Part shown: piece after piece, positions 54,944-64,000 of the stretch
Numbering within the stretch: position 1 is the stretch's first letter
Layout: every line of letters begins with the position of its first letter
Translations under genes and position numbers: made by a program
Notes under the pieces: generated by a model
Database searches by the model: none
What the model was told of the DNA's origin: nothing
What the model saw: the letters and a program-made list of their open reading frames with translations, nothing else
Assembly: GCF_007860135.1 (NCBI RefSeq)
Contig: NZ_SJPV01000015.1
Coordinates: forward strand, 62,001 to 126,000
Direction: 5' to 3'
Length of the DNA: 64,000 nt
Origin: Novipirellula artificiosorum
Lineage (GTDB): Bacteria > Planctomycetota > Planctomycetia > Pirellulales > Pirellulaceae

Positions 54944-57040
54944 TTATTGCAGATCCGATTCATTGGCGACGAAATGCAGAACCCTGACTGCCGTTCCCTT
55001 GCTCTCGGCGTTTGCGGCCTGCCTGACCCGGAGGATCGCATGGTGGGGACCGTCCGCCAGATCTGCGGCAAACATGACCGTGCGCGGATAGTGAATGCCC
55101 TTGCTGAACCGATGGTAAAGATCGATCGACTGAATGGGTTCTCCATCGATGGAACCTTCGAGGGTTCCGGCGTCCGGTCCGGCCAAAACAAAAGCGCCTA
55201 AGGCCGTCCCTTGAAAGCGGAGTGATAATTCGGCTCCTGGGTCGTTAGCAACTAGCATCTCGGTATCGGCATACCGATCCCGCAGTTGCCCGGGGAGCGA
55301 AGACCACTGCGGAACTTCTTGCGACCAGCCGACTCCCAATTCAGCGGAAGCGTGATCCAACAGCCGACCACCAAAGTAGCTATTGGGATCGATCGGCCGG
55401 GGGAGTCGATGCTTTTTGATTTTGGCATCCTTTTCCAGCGGCATGGCCCAGGCCCGATCAAGCATGTCAATGATCAGGTCGGCTGCGATCCGATTTCCAG
55501 CGGGCTTGGGGTGGGTGCCACCAAAGACTTTCCAAGTCAGATCGCCGCTCGTGATTCGATTTGCGACCTCGCGTGCCAAGTCGCTACTGGTGACGGAGTA
55601 GTGAACGGCCACCGCGTCATGAGCGCCACTGGACGTAGGTGTGATGCCTTGCTGTAGAAGATCCAGCATCGCGGGATTCACAAAGTGCGTGACCACGATG
55701 TCCAAGTTCGGGTTGTCGGTCAACGCATGCCGCAGCACGCCTTCCATTCCCCGGATACATTCCCTCACAGAGTGCCCAGCGTCTTGGTCATCGTTGACTG
55801 CGAACTCGACAAACAACAAGTCGGGTTTTGCCGACAGCACATCGCGCTGAACTCGAAAAGCACCCGTCGTCGAGCACGTCGAGGCAATCCCTGCGTTGGT
55901 AAAGGTGAACTGCGTCTCGGGAAATCGGTTTTGTAGATGCTCCATCAGTATTGGCCGATAGCCGTCCATCTCCGTGATCGAACCACCCAGAAATACAACA
56001 CTGCCACGTTTCTCTCGCTCAAAACGAATGCGTGAATTCAAAAAATCGCCACGCAATCGCCTGGTCAGGGACTCAGGATTTTGAATCGTCGGCGGACCAT
56101 CCACATACCCAAGCGAAGCAAGGAATTCATCCAATTGAAACAGCGTTCGCTGATAGTATTCCGTTGGTTTGTCGCCTTTGCCATGATTGAAAAATCCATG
56201 CACCGCGCCGACGTAGGCCTTCAATTCGCAGCGATTGCCAGCAGCGTTGGACTGTTCCGCATACTTCTCTACGGTCTTGTAGGGAACGGTCGTATCGGAT
56301 TTGCCGTGAAAGATGATGGTCGGTGGCTGGCCGCTTTCGACGTGGTGAATGGGCGAGATTTGTTGGGGGGGCACACCGGTGCGTGTGGTAAGGTCTGTCA
56401 GCTTTTCGCTGTCCAACGTCACGCCCTGGAATGACGCAAGTAACACAGCTGGATTGAAGAGGGCCAGCGCATTGGGAACACTGCTAACCGATAGGTCCTC
56501 GTCGATTTCGTCAAAACCAGGAACCACGCCGGTACATGCCGCCAAATGGCCGCCCGCGGAACCTCCGCCTGCGACGATGCGATTTGGGTCGACACCCAAT
56601 CGCGGTGCGTTGCGTCGTACCCATCGCACTGCGGATTTCGCATCGGTAACGCAACGATCGGCAAGTGTGCCGTGACGAGTGCGAACACGATAATCAGCGG
56701 TCATTGCCACGATGCCACGCGAGGCAAGGTAGCGGCAATGGGGTTCAAATTGTCCGGGGCTTCCGGATTTCCAACCGCCACCGAAAAAGAAGACGATCGC
56801 GGGTCGTTTGTCCGTGGCTTGGTGCCCGTCGGGTTCGAAAACCCAAAGCCTGAGCGACACGTCGCCAACCGTCTTGTAAGTTTCGGCACGTGTGCCGGAG
56901 AACTCGGGTGAATCCATGCGGCTCTGGGCCTGGGCAAGCAGCGGAAACAAAAAACAACAACAGCAAGCAAATGGTAAACGCACGGAGGGTTCCTTGATGT
57001 TGAAAACAAAAGGTTGGGCGTGACGGGAGCGACTCATCAT
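54944..57040 (-). CDS. Two-domain exported esterase: alpha/beta-hydrolase plus SGNH hydrolase
   Basis: The 698-aa product has a signal segment with a run of cysteines (RLPFACCCCFLFPLLAQAQS). Residues about 60-315 are an alpha/beta-hydrolase of the carbohydrate-esterase/HSL type: oxyanion FFFGGGW, nucleophile GGGSAGGH (Ser161), Asp249 in HGKSDTTVPY and His281 in VHGFFNHG. Residues about 345-530 are an SGNH hydrolase: VVFLGGSITEMDGYRP (Ser354), FVEFAVNDDQD and GGTHPKPAGNRI with the terminal His. The last 150 residues are beta-rich and binding-domain-like. Such fusions remove acetyl or other esters from polysaccharides; the substrate is unknown. It lies 17 nt after the racemase-type gene. Confidence 0.92.
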   Translation of the reverse strand: MMSRSRHAQPFVFNIKEPSVRLPFACCCCFLFPLLAQAQSRMDSPEFSGTRAETYKTVGDVSLRLWVFEPDGHQATDKRPAIVFFFGGGWKSGSPGQFEPHCRYLASRGIVAMTADYRVRTRHGTLADRCVTDAKSAVRWVRRNAPRLGVDPNRIVAGGGSAGGHLAACTGVVPGFDEIDEDLSVSSVPNALALFNPAVLLASFQGVTLDSEKLTDLTTRTGVPPQQISPIHHVESGQPPTIIFHGKSDTTVPYKTVEKYAEQSNAAGNRCELKAYVGAVHGFFNHGKGDKPTEYYQRTLFQLDEFLASLGYVDGPPTIQNPESLTRRLRGDFLNSRIRFEREKRGSVVFLGGSITEMDGYRPILMEHLQNRFPETQFTFTNAGIASTCSTTGAFRVQRDVLSAKPDLLFVEFAVNDDQDAGHSVRECIRGMEGVLRHALTDNPNLDIVVTHFVNPAMLDLLQQGITPTSSGAHDAVAVHYSVTSSDLAREVANRITSGDLTWKVFGGTHPKPAGNRIAADLIIDMLDRAWAMPLEKDAKIKKHRLPRPIDPNSYFGGRLLDHASAELGVGWSQEVPQWSSLPGQLRDRYADTEMLVANDPGAELSLRFQGTALGAFVLAGPDAGTLEGSIDGEPIQSIDLYHRFSKGIHYPRTVMFAADLADGPHHAILRVRQAANAESKGTAVRVLHFVANESDLQ

Positions 57041-57057
57041 GATCTGTAAAAGGAAAG

Positions 57058-58344
57058 CTAACGAGCCGCTGGTGTGTGAGTCTTGATATAGTCCGGATCG
57101 ATTGTCACGCCGAGACCGGAGCCACTGGGAACCTTGATGACTCCGTTGATGGACTGAAAAGTTTCGGCCTTGCTTTCGACCGGGATCGTGGTGCCGTTGG
57201 CATCCTTGGTTTCAAACATTTTGAACTCGTGGTACTCCGCCGCGGCGGGGCAGACGGAAACCATCTGCAGCATGTAGACGTAACCAAGACCTCCACCGGA
57301 GATATGCGGCGTGATTTTCAGTCCAGCGGCCTGGGCCATCCGCGCCACCTTCATCGTTCGGATCATGCCGCCGAAATAGAACAGATCGGGCTGAACGATT
57401 TGAAAGACCTCATTACCGATCAGATAGCGGAAGGCGTGCATTCCAAACTCCTCTTCTCCGCCTGCCATCGGAATCGTCAGTGCCGCTTCGACTTGTTTTT
57501 GCTCTTCATACCAATCCCACGGCAGTGGCTCCTCGTAGAAATAGTAGTCGTACTCCTCAAGGATCTTGCCAATTCGGATCGCCTCGTCCACTCCATACGA
57601 TCCATTGCCATCAATCATCAGTACCATCTGATCGCCAAAGACTTCCCTTGCCATTCGTATCAGCTTTTCCGTGCGGCCCGGCGCGTTGTCGATGTCAGAG
57701 GCCAGATTGTCACCGCGGCCTGCGCGAAGTTTGACCGCCTTGGCACTTGTTCGCTGCACATCCTCTTGCATCAATTCAAGCGACCGTTGCGGTTCCAATT
57801 TTCGGAAGCTCGCCAAATGGTGCCCCAAGTAAATCGATACATCGGGATTGCAGATGTCGCCGATCAAGCAACCCGCAGGCTTGTCCGCGATGTTGCCCAA
57901 CATATCAAGGATGGCAAACTCGAGTGTAGCGATCTGTACACATAGCGGTACACCTTGCGTTTTGACAGACGATTCGGAAACCTTGTAGATCAGGCGATCG
58001 AGATCGCGGGCATCCTGTCGCTCAAACGCCGGCACCAACCGATTCAGAAACACTGGGTAACTTTGCTTGCCAATGAACGGATGGCCCACCGAAATCCCCT
58101 CCGCCCCATCGGAGGATCGCACCCGACAGATAAAGTTGTTTCGATCCCGTAGCAATTCGACAGATTCAATGATCACGGGATTGGGAAACAGCTCTCGCTT
58201 CAAGACAGGCTGCTTGAGTACGGCGTCGAGGGTGGCATAGTCGATCTTTTGCTGTCCCATTCCATGAGACGAACTCGACGGAGCTAGCGTTGAAATCCCA
58301 CATGACAGTGCCGCAGATTTCATGAAGTCTCTTCGACTCACCAT
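57058..58344 (-). CDS. Enolase-superfamily (mandelate racemase/muconate lactonising type) enzyme
   Basis: The ATG at 58344 is preferred to the frame's first start at 58449 because it puts a twin-arginine-like signal (MVSRRDFMKSAAL) at the N-terminus, so export is likely. The capping domain precedes a TIM barrel with the superfamily residues: lysine region AKAVKLRAGRG, metal ligands VLMIDGNGSYG and YYFYEEPLPW, IPMAGGEEEFG, and the mandelate-racemase-like His in KITPHISGGG. Members abstract a proton next to a carboxylate, as in sugar-acid dehydratases and racemases. With sulfatases and esterases around it, an acid sugar is a fair guess. Exact reaction unknown. Confidence 0.9.
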   Translation of the reverse strand: MVSRRDFMKSAALSCGISTLAPSSSSHGMGQQKIDYATLDAVLKQPVLKRELFPNPVIIESVELLRDRNNFICRVRSSDGAEGISVGHPFIGKQSYPVFLNRLVPAFERQDARDLDRLIYKVSESSVKTQGVPLCVQIATLEFAILDMLGNIADKPAGCLIGDICNPDVSIYLGHHLASFRKLEPQRSLELMQEDVQRTSAKAVKLRAGRGDNLASDIDNAPGRTEKLIRMAREVFGDQMVLMIDGNGSYGVDEAIRIGKILEEYDYYFYEEPLPWDWYEEQKQVEAALTIPMAGGEEEFGMHAFRYLIGNEVFQIVQPDLFYFGGMIRTMKVARMAQAAGLKITPHISGGGLGYVYMLQMVSVCPAAAEYHEFKMFETKDANGTTIPVESKAETFQSINGVIKVPSGSGLGVTIDPDYIKTHTPAAR

Positions 58345-58455
58345 TACAAACACCTCGCAATCACTTTCGGTCCCGACTTTCGACAGTTGAAGGTCTTTAG
58401 CATAACGTAAATTGAAAGGGTGATTGGGGGCTGCGTCAAATGCCCGCACATCGAG

Positions 58456-60120
58456 CTAACGAACACTCACGCTGTTGAAAAGTTCGCTGAGCTGCGACTC
58501 CGTCAGGGCTTGGTCAAAAATTGCGAGTTCGTCGATGCGACCTTGCCAGAATCCCGGGTTGCGAGTGTCGGGACCCTGACCGCTAGGATCGAGTTTCGCC
58601 GCAATGCCGAGTCGTGTGGGGCCGTCGATGGCAATTCCTTCGCAGGCCGTCGAAGCAACGGGCTTGCCGTTACGGTAGAGGGTTAGCGTTTCACCATCTG
58701 CGACGAACGCGACGTGTTGCCAGCGATGAAGAGGCAGGGGTTCTCGCTCTCGCAGCCCAACGATATCGCCGTGTTGATCACGAACCTGGACTTCCAAGTC
58801 ACCGTCGTCGTCGTAGAGCCCGAAATGGAACTGTCCGCCGAGACCCGTATTTTCTTGTCCGTTGTTCACCAGTTCGACAGCCCAGTGTTTTGCTATCGCG
58901 GCCCAGCGCGTGCGACTCTCGGCGCGGACCCAGGCACAAACGCTCAATTGTCCGGTCGTCGTTTTGGGATAGTCATTGATCCAGGCGTACGCTCGTCGCT
59001 GCGGTCCTCCAAACCGCAACGAGCCGCCCACGCGACCGGACGCGAACGGTGGCTGCGTCATTCCTCCGCTCTCAATGACTCCTGTTGATTGGTTTGCGCC
59101 GAGCCCGCGGAGGGTCTTGCCATCGTTCGCGACGCCCATCCGCAAAAACACGGCGGGCCCAAGCGATCGAACGATCTGGGCATACCGTTTGTCACTCGTA
59201 TTCGGTTCGTTGAGGTCGCGAATGAATCGGTCGTGGTCGATGTCGATGCCCTGAGGAATCACTCCCGTTTCATCTACCCGTGTGGCCTGGTCGCTTCGCA
59301 GACGTACGGCATCGGTGTTGGGCGGTGCCCTGAGCGGTCGGACGTCTACCTCACCATCAAAAACATGAACCTCGCTACTGCGGTCGTCCAGAACTTCGAT
59401 GCCAAACTCGGTTCCAAAGTCGACGACGCTGACAGAGGGAGTGTCGATTGCAAAACCTTCGCCGGCCGGGGATACCTTGGCGGAGACGCTACCACGATGA
59501 AGAACCATTCGCATTTCACTTTCGATTTCAAATCGGGCGGGCGACTCAATGATCACCTCGATTCCCCTGTCGAAATTCAGTTCCACCAGTCCGCTCGTTA
59601 ATACGTAGATCCCGGTTCTTGCGATGTCGCCTTTGTGCAGCGAGACTTCGACCTCTGGCACCGAAAGCCTCGCTCCCATGCTTTGCGCAATCATGCCAAC
59701 GCGATCACGTTGGCTCCATGCGACCACGGCGGAGACCTTGAGACTTTCGTTCCTCGCCAACGGTTGGTTGCGGTGGTCGTGTGTCATCAATCGATCGGAC
59801 AACGTCCAGATCAACGAACTGAACAACAGAATGCATGCCGCGATTGCGATCCTCCGCCAACGCGCAGCCGATTCCATGCGATCGGTAAAGGCACGCGAAT
59901 TTCCCGTACTTGCCGTCTCCTCTGCGAAGGTAACCTCGGGCATAACACCATGTTCCCAGGCAAGCATGGCGTGCAACTGGCATTGCTCGACATAGAACGT
60001 TTGAGCCTCCGTATCATCAATAACAAGATCCGCTAATCGTCTTCGCGACTCAGGACCGGCAGACTTGTCAAAGTGCAACTCTAAGAGCTTTAAGAGCTCA
60101 TCTCGTTTTTCCTCCTTCAT
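58456..60120 (-). CDS. FecR-like transmembrane regulator with C-terminal LamG domain
   Basis: The 554-aa product is the usual partner of planctomycete ECF sigma factors. Residues 1-75 are a cytoplasmic helical segment (EEKRDELLKLLELHFDKSAG) that would hold the sigma factor. One membrane helix (IAIAACILLFSSLIWTLSDR) lies at about 90-108. The FecR domain (about 160-265) has GDIARTGIYVLTSGLVELNF, VVDFGTEFGIEVLDD and SEVHVFDGEVDV. A LamG/concanavalin domain (about 365-550) has QLSVCAWVRAESRTRWAAIA, LPLHRWQHVAFVADGETLTL and GRIDELAIFDQALTESQLSE. LamG domains often bind glycans, so it may sense substrate outside the membrane. Its start overlaps the sigma stop (ATGA). Confidence 0.93.
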   Translation of the reverse strand: MKEEKRDELLKLLELHFDKSAGPESRRRLADLVIDDTEAQTFYVEQCQLHAMLAWEHGVMPEVTFAEETASTGNSRAFTDRMESAARWRRIAIAACILLFSSLIWTLSDRLMTHDHRNQPLARNESLKVSAVVAWSQRDRVGMIAQSMGARLSVPEVEVSLHKGDIARTGIYVLTSGLVELNFDRGIEVIIESPARFEIESEMRMVLHRGSVSAKVSPAGEGFAIDTPSVSVVDFGTEFGIEVLDDRSSEVHVFDGEVDVRPLRAPPNTDAVRLRSDQATRVDETGVIPQGIDIDHDRFIRDLNEPNTSDKRYAQIVRSLGPAVFLRMGVANDGKTLRGLGANQSTGVIESGGMTQPPFASGRVGGSLRFGGPQRRAYAWINDYPKTTTGQLSVCAWVRAESRTRWAAIAKHWAVELVNNGQENTGLGGQFHFGLYDDDGDLEVQVRDQHGDIVGLREREPLPLHRWQHVAFVADGETLTLYRNGKPVASTACEGIAIDGPTRLGIAAKLDPSGQGPDTRNPGFWQGRIDELAIFDQALTESQLSELFNSVSVR

Positions 60121-60650
60121 GATGAGGCCTCTCTTTCCAAGCTGGCGTCGATACAGCGCGTGAGGGCATTGCGAGCCCGAAACAACAGTTGCTTGACCGC
60201 ATTGATCGTCATCTCGGTCTCGCTCGCGATGGATTCAAGTGTTGAACCGGCGTAGTAGCGGCGTTGGATGAATTCACCCTGCCGCGAATTGAGCTTCTCG
60301 AGACACTGTCTCATCATTCGTTGGCGAGTTTCAAAAACCTCGTCTCGGTCGCTTGCAACCTGAGCGAGGTCCGACAGCAAACCGGTATCGAAAGTAAGCC
60401 GATCACGCTGCTGTTGTTTACGATGTGCGAGCACTTGGTAGTAGGCGATCCGAAACGACCAAGCGATGAAGTTCGTGCCCAACTCGAAATTTTCCTCGCG
60501 TTCCCATAGAATGGCGTTGGTCTGTTGCAGCACATCACTGGCTTGGTCAGGATCGAGCACGAGCGACATGATATAGCCATACAACCTGCTCTGGCTGCTG
60601 GTGAGCAGCTGAATGAACTCTGGAGTGCGTTTCATGTTTGGTTCCATCAT
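60117..60650 (-). CDS. ECF-type RNA polymerase sigma factor
   Basis: The 177-aa product has sigma region 2 (SRLYGYIMSLVLDPDQASDV, then LQQTNAILWE and NFIAWSFRIAYY) and region 4 (LNSRQGEFIQRRYYAGSTLE, then IASETEMTINAVKQLLFRAR). No region 3 is present, as expected for ECF sigmas. Two adjacent ATGs (60650 and 60647) are possible starts. The gene overlaps the FecR/LamG gene by four bases, so the pair is translated together and probably acts as sigma and membrane-bound regulator. Targets likely include the neighbouring esterase, racemase-type and sulfatase genes, by position only. Confidence 0.95.
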   Translation of the reverse strand: MMEPNMKRTPEFIQLLTSSQSRLYGYIMSLVLDPDQASDVLQQTNAILWEREENFELGTNFIAWSFRIAYYQVLAHRKQQQRDRLTFDTGLLSDLAQVASDRDEVFETRQRMMRQCLEKLNSRQGEFIQRRYYAGSTLESIASETEMTINAVKQLLFRARNALTRCIDASLEREASS

Positions 60651-60947
60651 CGATTTTTCATGGAGCGAATAGCGTCGGCTGTCGCTTGGTTACGGCCATG
60701 GACTCCGCTTTGCCATGTGTTTTACCCAAAATACCCGCGGCGCTCGAGAGATTGATCGTAACGCTTGGGGAAATCGGCTATTTGCAGTCTATCGATAGGT
60801 TTTTTGAGAAATGACGGCTAGCGCCTTGCCGCTCCCTCCGAGATTGATTCGGCAAATTTAGGAAAATCGCCCACTGAGTGGCGCTGTCCCGCTAACCAAC
60901 GGTGGTTCCGTCCATTGGGTACGCTAACGATTTCCAAGAGGTGTGTG
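60651..60947. promoter_or_regulatory. Divergent regulatory region between the sigma factor and sulfatase genes
   Basis: This stretch of nearly 300 nt separates the two transcription units of the locus and must contain both promoters. No gene is supported. The only clear signal is the Shine-Dalgarno aagagg (60936-60941) in front of the sulfatase. I could not identify an ECF-type promoter motif by eye. Confidence 0.5.
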
Positions 60948-62603
60948 GTGTTACGACCGATCTTCGTGCTTTTACTTGCCGGGTGCCTTGGCGGAGCCAA
61001 CCTGGCCGCGGAGCGACCCAATGTGGTGATCATTGTTTCGGACGACCAAAGCTGGGACTCCATCGGCTTCCAGGGCGGAAAGGTACACACGCCACGACTC
61101 AACCAGATGGCAAAAGACGGTTTGTACTTGAGTGATTTCAATGTGACATCCACCGTCTGTTCACCCTCCCGCTATAGCTTTCTCACCGGGCGTTATGCGG
61201 GACGTTGCGAAGGAAGGCGATTTATGCAGGAACATCCGCTGGGGGATCAAACTCAGGTCGAGAATATTGGCGAATTGGAACAGGACCGCTGGAACGTTGC
61301 GAAGCTGCTTCAACGTGCTGGCTATACCACCGGTTTCGTCGGCAAGAGCCATTTGGTGAACCATGAATGGATCAATGGCGATTGGTCTAAGGCCGGTCTC
61401 GAAACCTATCCCCAGAATGCGGATCCTCGTGAGCCCGAAGTCAACGCCAAGATGCGACGCAATCACCAGAAATGGTGCGAAGCGATCAAGCCGTTTGGTT
61501 TCGATTTTGTCGATGGTGTCTATGCAGCGAACTTAAAGGAACAGCGATGCGACGCGTTAAATGTCCACAACCTTGATTGGACCGTCAGCAAGGCGGTTGC
61601 GTTTCTCGAGCAGTCGAAGGACGATCCGTTTTTTCTCTATTTTTCCACCACGCTGCATCACGGTCCCGCGCCTTGGTCGAACCAGTATTCACTCGACGCC
61701 GATCCTCGAATGACTGGCGAGGGATTTGTCGCGGAAGGGTTCGACGTCTTACCGTCACGTGCCAACGTACTGCAGCGGAATCGGGCAGCGGGGTTCAATG
61801 ATCGTCAAGCCTATGCACTTTGGCTGGACGATGGAGTCGGCGCCATCGTTGACAAGGTGGAACAACTCGGTCTGGAGGAGGAGACGCTGATCATCTTTGT
61901 CCCGGATCATGGTTCCTATCGTCATGGGAAGGCAACCCTGCACGACTACGGCATGCGAGTTGCCATGCTGATGCAGTGGAAGGGAAAGATTAAGGCTGGA
62001 TCACAATATGATGCTCTCACTGCTAATATTGATATCACGCCAACGATCTTGGACCTCTGCGATGTGGCTCCGCCAGCCGACGACTCAATGGACGGTGTCA
62101 GCTTGAAGCCCGTGATCTACGGCAGCCAGCGAGCGGTTCGCGAAGAATTGTTTGGCGAGATGGGACACTCTCGTTGCGTAAAAACCAAGGACTGGAAATA
62201 CATCGCGGTGCGCTACCCAGATGTTGTGCAACGGAAAATTGACCAGGGCGGGAAGTTCCCGGCCTTCAACAAGGAGGATCCCCCTCTCGATCGACCCTAC
62301 CTGACTCGCAATCGTCATTTGGGGCATTACGCATCACTGCAGAACCCACACTATTTTGAGGCGGATCAGCTCTATAATCTGAAGGCGGACCCGGAAGAGA
62401 ACGAGAACGTTTTTCGACGGTATCCCGAAGTTGCACAACAGATGCAAAAACGACTGGCAAAGGCTTTGACGCAATTCGAAGAGCGGCCGTTCGGCGAGTT
62501 TACCGACGGATCCCTTCTCGGTGGACAAACCGTAAGAGGTCTCCCTAACAAAGCACCAGCCAACTCAAACCCGAACCCCCCATTACAAACTGAAGAAGAA
62601 TGA
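60948..62603 (+). CDS. Exported type I sulfatase, possibly a lipoprotein
   Basis: The frame is open from a TTG at 60915, but GTG 60948, six nt after aagagg, is the likelier start. The N-terminus is VLRPIFVLLLAGCLGGANLAAE: it contains LAGC, a lipobox, but could also be an ordinary signal peptide cleaved after LAA. The core starts RPNVVIIVSDDQSWDSIGFQ. The formylglycine motif is CSPSR (Cys71 from this start), the serine and cysteine forms being distinguished by the first residue. GYTTGFVGKSHLV and IIFVPDHGSYRHGKATLHDY follow. About 550 residues, normal length. Its stop overlaps the next sulfatase start (ATGA), so the two are co-expressed. Confidence 0.94.
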   Translation: MLRPIFVLLLAGCLGGANLAAERPNVVIIVSDDQSWDSIGFQGGKVHTPRLNQMAKDGLYLSDFNVTSTVCSPSRYSFLTGRYAGRCEGRRFMQEHPLGDQTQVENIGELEQDRWNVAKLLQRAGYTTGFVGKSHLVNHEWINGDWSKAGLETYPQNADPREPEVNAKMRRNHQKWCEAIKPFGFDFVDGVYAANLKEQRCDALNVHNLDWTVSKAVAFLEQSKDDPFFLYFSTTLHHGPAPWSNQYSLDADPRMTGEGFVAEGFDVLPSRANVLQRNRAAGFNDRQAYALWLDDGVGAIVDKVEQLGLEEETLIIFVPDHGSYRHGKATLHDYGMRVAMLMQWKGKIKAGSQYDALTANIDITPTILDLCDVAPPADDSMDGVSLKPVIYGSQRAVREELFGEMGHSRCVKTKDWKYIAVRYPDVVQRKIDQGGKFPAFNKEDPPLDRPYLTRNRHLGHYASLQNPHYFEADQLYNLKADPEENENVFRRYPEVAQQMQKRLAKALTQFEERPFGEFTDGSLLGGQTVRGLPNKAPANSNPNPPLQTEEE

Positions 62604-64000
62604 CACGATCGCATTGGTTACCGATGATGAAGCTCTTGGTTGGATGCTTTGTCACTTGTTCTCTACACGGACGGATTTGCGCGGAGCGTCCGAACGTCAT
62701 CGTGATCATGAGCGATGATCAGGGCGGTGGTGACTATGGTTTCCTTGGCAACGACGTCATCAAGACACCGCAGCTTGACGCAATGCACGCTCGCAGCGGC
62801 CTGCTGAGAAATTTCTACGTCAGTCCCGTTTGTGCACCGACACGGGCAAGCTTGATGACGGGACGATACAACTACCGAACACGGTGTGTCGACACCTGGA
62901 TCGGCCGAGCGATGATGGACAGTGGCGAGGTGACGCTGGCGGAGTGCCTACGTGATGCTGGCTATCGAACCGGCATTTATGGTAAATGGCACATGGGCGA
63001 CAATTATCCACTTCGTGCGATGGATCAGGGATTTGGGGAGAGCCTTGTTCATCGCGGCGGGGGCATCGGACAGCCTTCGGATCCGATCGGCGCCGAAGGG
63101 AAGTACACCGATCCAACGCTTTTCCGAAACGGCAAGGAAGTGCAAATGAAAGGCTATTGCACCGATCTTTTTTTCGATGCCGCCATGGATTTCATTGATC
63201 GCACGGCGAAAAGTGGCGACAACTTCTTCACCTACATTGCCACGAACGCACCCCATGGTCCGTTTGATGATGTGCCGATGGAGTTGTATGAAGTGTACAA
63301 GCGAGCTGACTTCTCACCGATTTTGGTGAACGAACTCCATCCAAATCGTCGTCAGGCGGAGTTTGACAAACTGGCCCGAATTGCGGCAATGATTACCAAC
63401 ATTGACGAGAACGTCGGGCGGCTATTCCACAAACTTGATCAGCTTGGCATCCGTGAAAACACGATCGTGATCTATTTGAATGACAACGGCCCCAATTCGC
63501 TGCGATATGTAGGCGAAATGCGAGGGATGAAGACGGGCGTCGACGACGGTGGGATTCGTTCGCCGCTCTTGTTCCATTGGCCGGCAAAGGTCAAGGCGGA
63601 TGCGACGTCCGATGCGCTTTGCGCCCACATCGATGTCATGCCGACGATTTTGGATGCCTGCGAGATCGACGTGCCCAGGTCGCTTGATTTCGATGGACGT
63701 AGCTTCCTGCCACTGTTGACGGGCCGTGATCGCTCGTGGCCAACGCGACAAGTCGTCTTTCAATCACACCGAGGTAACGTTCCACAACTCTATAACCATT
63801 TCGCGATCCACGAAGACCCTTGGAAGCTAGTTCACCCCAGCGGGTTTAGTAACGAGCGGTTCGAGGGTCCGCTAAAACTGGAGCTCTATGATCTGAGCAA
63901 CGATCCGAAGCAGGAAAACGATCTCGCCGAAAAACACCCCGACGTCGTCGAGCGACTAAGAAAAGGCTATGAAACCTGGTTTTCGGATGTCAGCTCCACG
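62600..64000 (+). CDS. Exported type I sulfatase, C-terminus off the right edge
   Basis: From ATG 62600, overlapping the previous stop by four bases, the frame is open to the window end (467 codons). A signal peptide (LPMMKLLVGCFVTCSLHGRI, ending CA before ERPN) precedes RPNVIVIMSDDQGGGDYGFL. The formylglycine motif is CAPTR (Cys78) in SPVCAPTRASLMTGRYN. The second signature is GYRTGIYGKWHMGDNYP, and metal/active-site motifs NAPHGPFDD and IYLNDNGPN are present. The visible end (LELYDLSNDPKQENDLAEKH) is the typical last part, so only a little is missing. Its distinct sequence from the upstream sulfatase suggests a different sulfate position on the same substrate. Confidence 0.95.
   Translation, partial: MTRSHWLPMMKLLVGCFVTCSLHGRICAERPNVIVIMSDDQGGGDYGFLGNDVIKTPQLDAMHARSGLLRNFYVSPVCAPTRASLMTGRYNYRTRCVDTWIGRAMMDSGEVTLAECLRDAGYRTGIYGKWHMGDNYPLRAMDQGFGESLVHRGGGIGQPSDPIGAEGKYTDPTLFRNGKEVQMKGYCTDLFFDAAMDFIDRTAKSGDNFFTYIATNAPHGPFDDVPMELYEVYKRADFSPILVNELHPNRRQAEFDKLARIAAMITNIDENVGRLFHKLDQLGIRENTIVIYLNDNGPNSLRYVGEMRGMKTGVDDGGIRSPLLFHWPAKVKADATSDALCAHIDVMPTILDACEIDVPRSLDFDGRSFLPLLTGRDRSWPTRQVVFQSHRGNVPQLYNHFAIHEDPWKLVHPSGFSNERFEGPLKLELYDLSNDPKQENDLAEKHPDVVERLRKGYETWFSDVSST

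Noticed and set aside
54886..55191. N-terminal extension of the small gene at 54427-54885
   Set aside because: This stretch lies inside the esterase coding sequence in another frame; starting at ATG 54885 avoids the overlap.
1..64000. tRNA or rRNA genes
   Set aside because: T-arm-like strings occur in the REP array, but no full cloverleaf and no rRNA-like sequence was seen by eye.

Overview
The window looks like part of a planctomycete chromosome (Pirellulales/Rhodopirellula type). The marks are family-level: DUF1501 and DUF1549/DUF1553 proteins with CxxCH haem motifs, a PPC-domain protein, a cytochrome-like/WD40 protein, several sulfatases, two proteins with the N-terminal LEPR-XLL signature, a dockerin-like C-terminus, zinc-ribbon Ser/Thr kinases and an ECF sigma/FecR-LamG pair. 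Family calls are by eye; no searches were run.

Layout. 1-7.4 kb: a minus-strand DUF1549/1553 gene runs off the left edge. It is followed by a tightly overlapping minus-strand run (response regulator, SGNH hydrolase, MogA, TruB), a divergent MoxR ATPase, a Tat-exported Gfo/Idh/MocA oxidoreductase and a small membrane protein. 7.8-11.4 kb is a decayed, repeat-rich stretch: a broken metzincin/beta-propeller surface protein, a REP-like array of nested hairpins around a RAYT-type HUH transposase, and a kinase remnant cut off by the array. 11.7-12.5 kb carries a CBS-like/HEPN-like protein.

12.9-32.0 kb is one giant gene (about 6350 aa): LEPR-XLL signal, lipase-like fold, about 20 beta-solenoid-type repeats, a seven-repeat FG-GAP propeller, a concanavalin-like domain, about ten copies of a tryptophan-ended module I do not recognise, and a terminal dockerin. 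32.2-33.2 kb holds an integrase fragment and a duplicated G-rich repeat. 33.5-46.9 kb, all plus strand, has a secreted hypothetical, a cytochrome oxidase subunit III-like protein, the DUF1501-PPC-DUF1549/1553-cytochrome/WD40 group, a sulfatase and a Ser/Thr kinase. 47-52.4 kb, minus, has HU and a second LEPR-XLL protein that joins a thioredoxin-like domain, a cyclophilin domain and cadherin/Ig-like repeats.

54.4-64 kb looks like a regulated locus for a sulfated or esterified polysaccharide. An ECF sigma gene overlaps a FecR/LamG gene and is followed by an enolase-superfamily enzyme, a two-domain esterase and a small unknown gene. Two overlapping sulfatase genes leave divergently, the second running off the right edge. 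The likely theme is exported: esterases and sulfatases strip substituents, a racemase/dehydratase-type enzyme handles the released acid sugar, and the sigma/FecR pair senses substrate. That link is inference from gene order.
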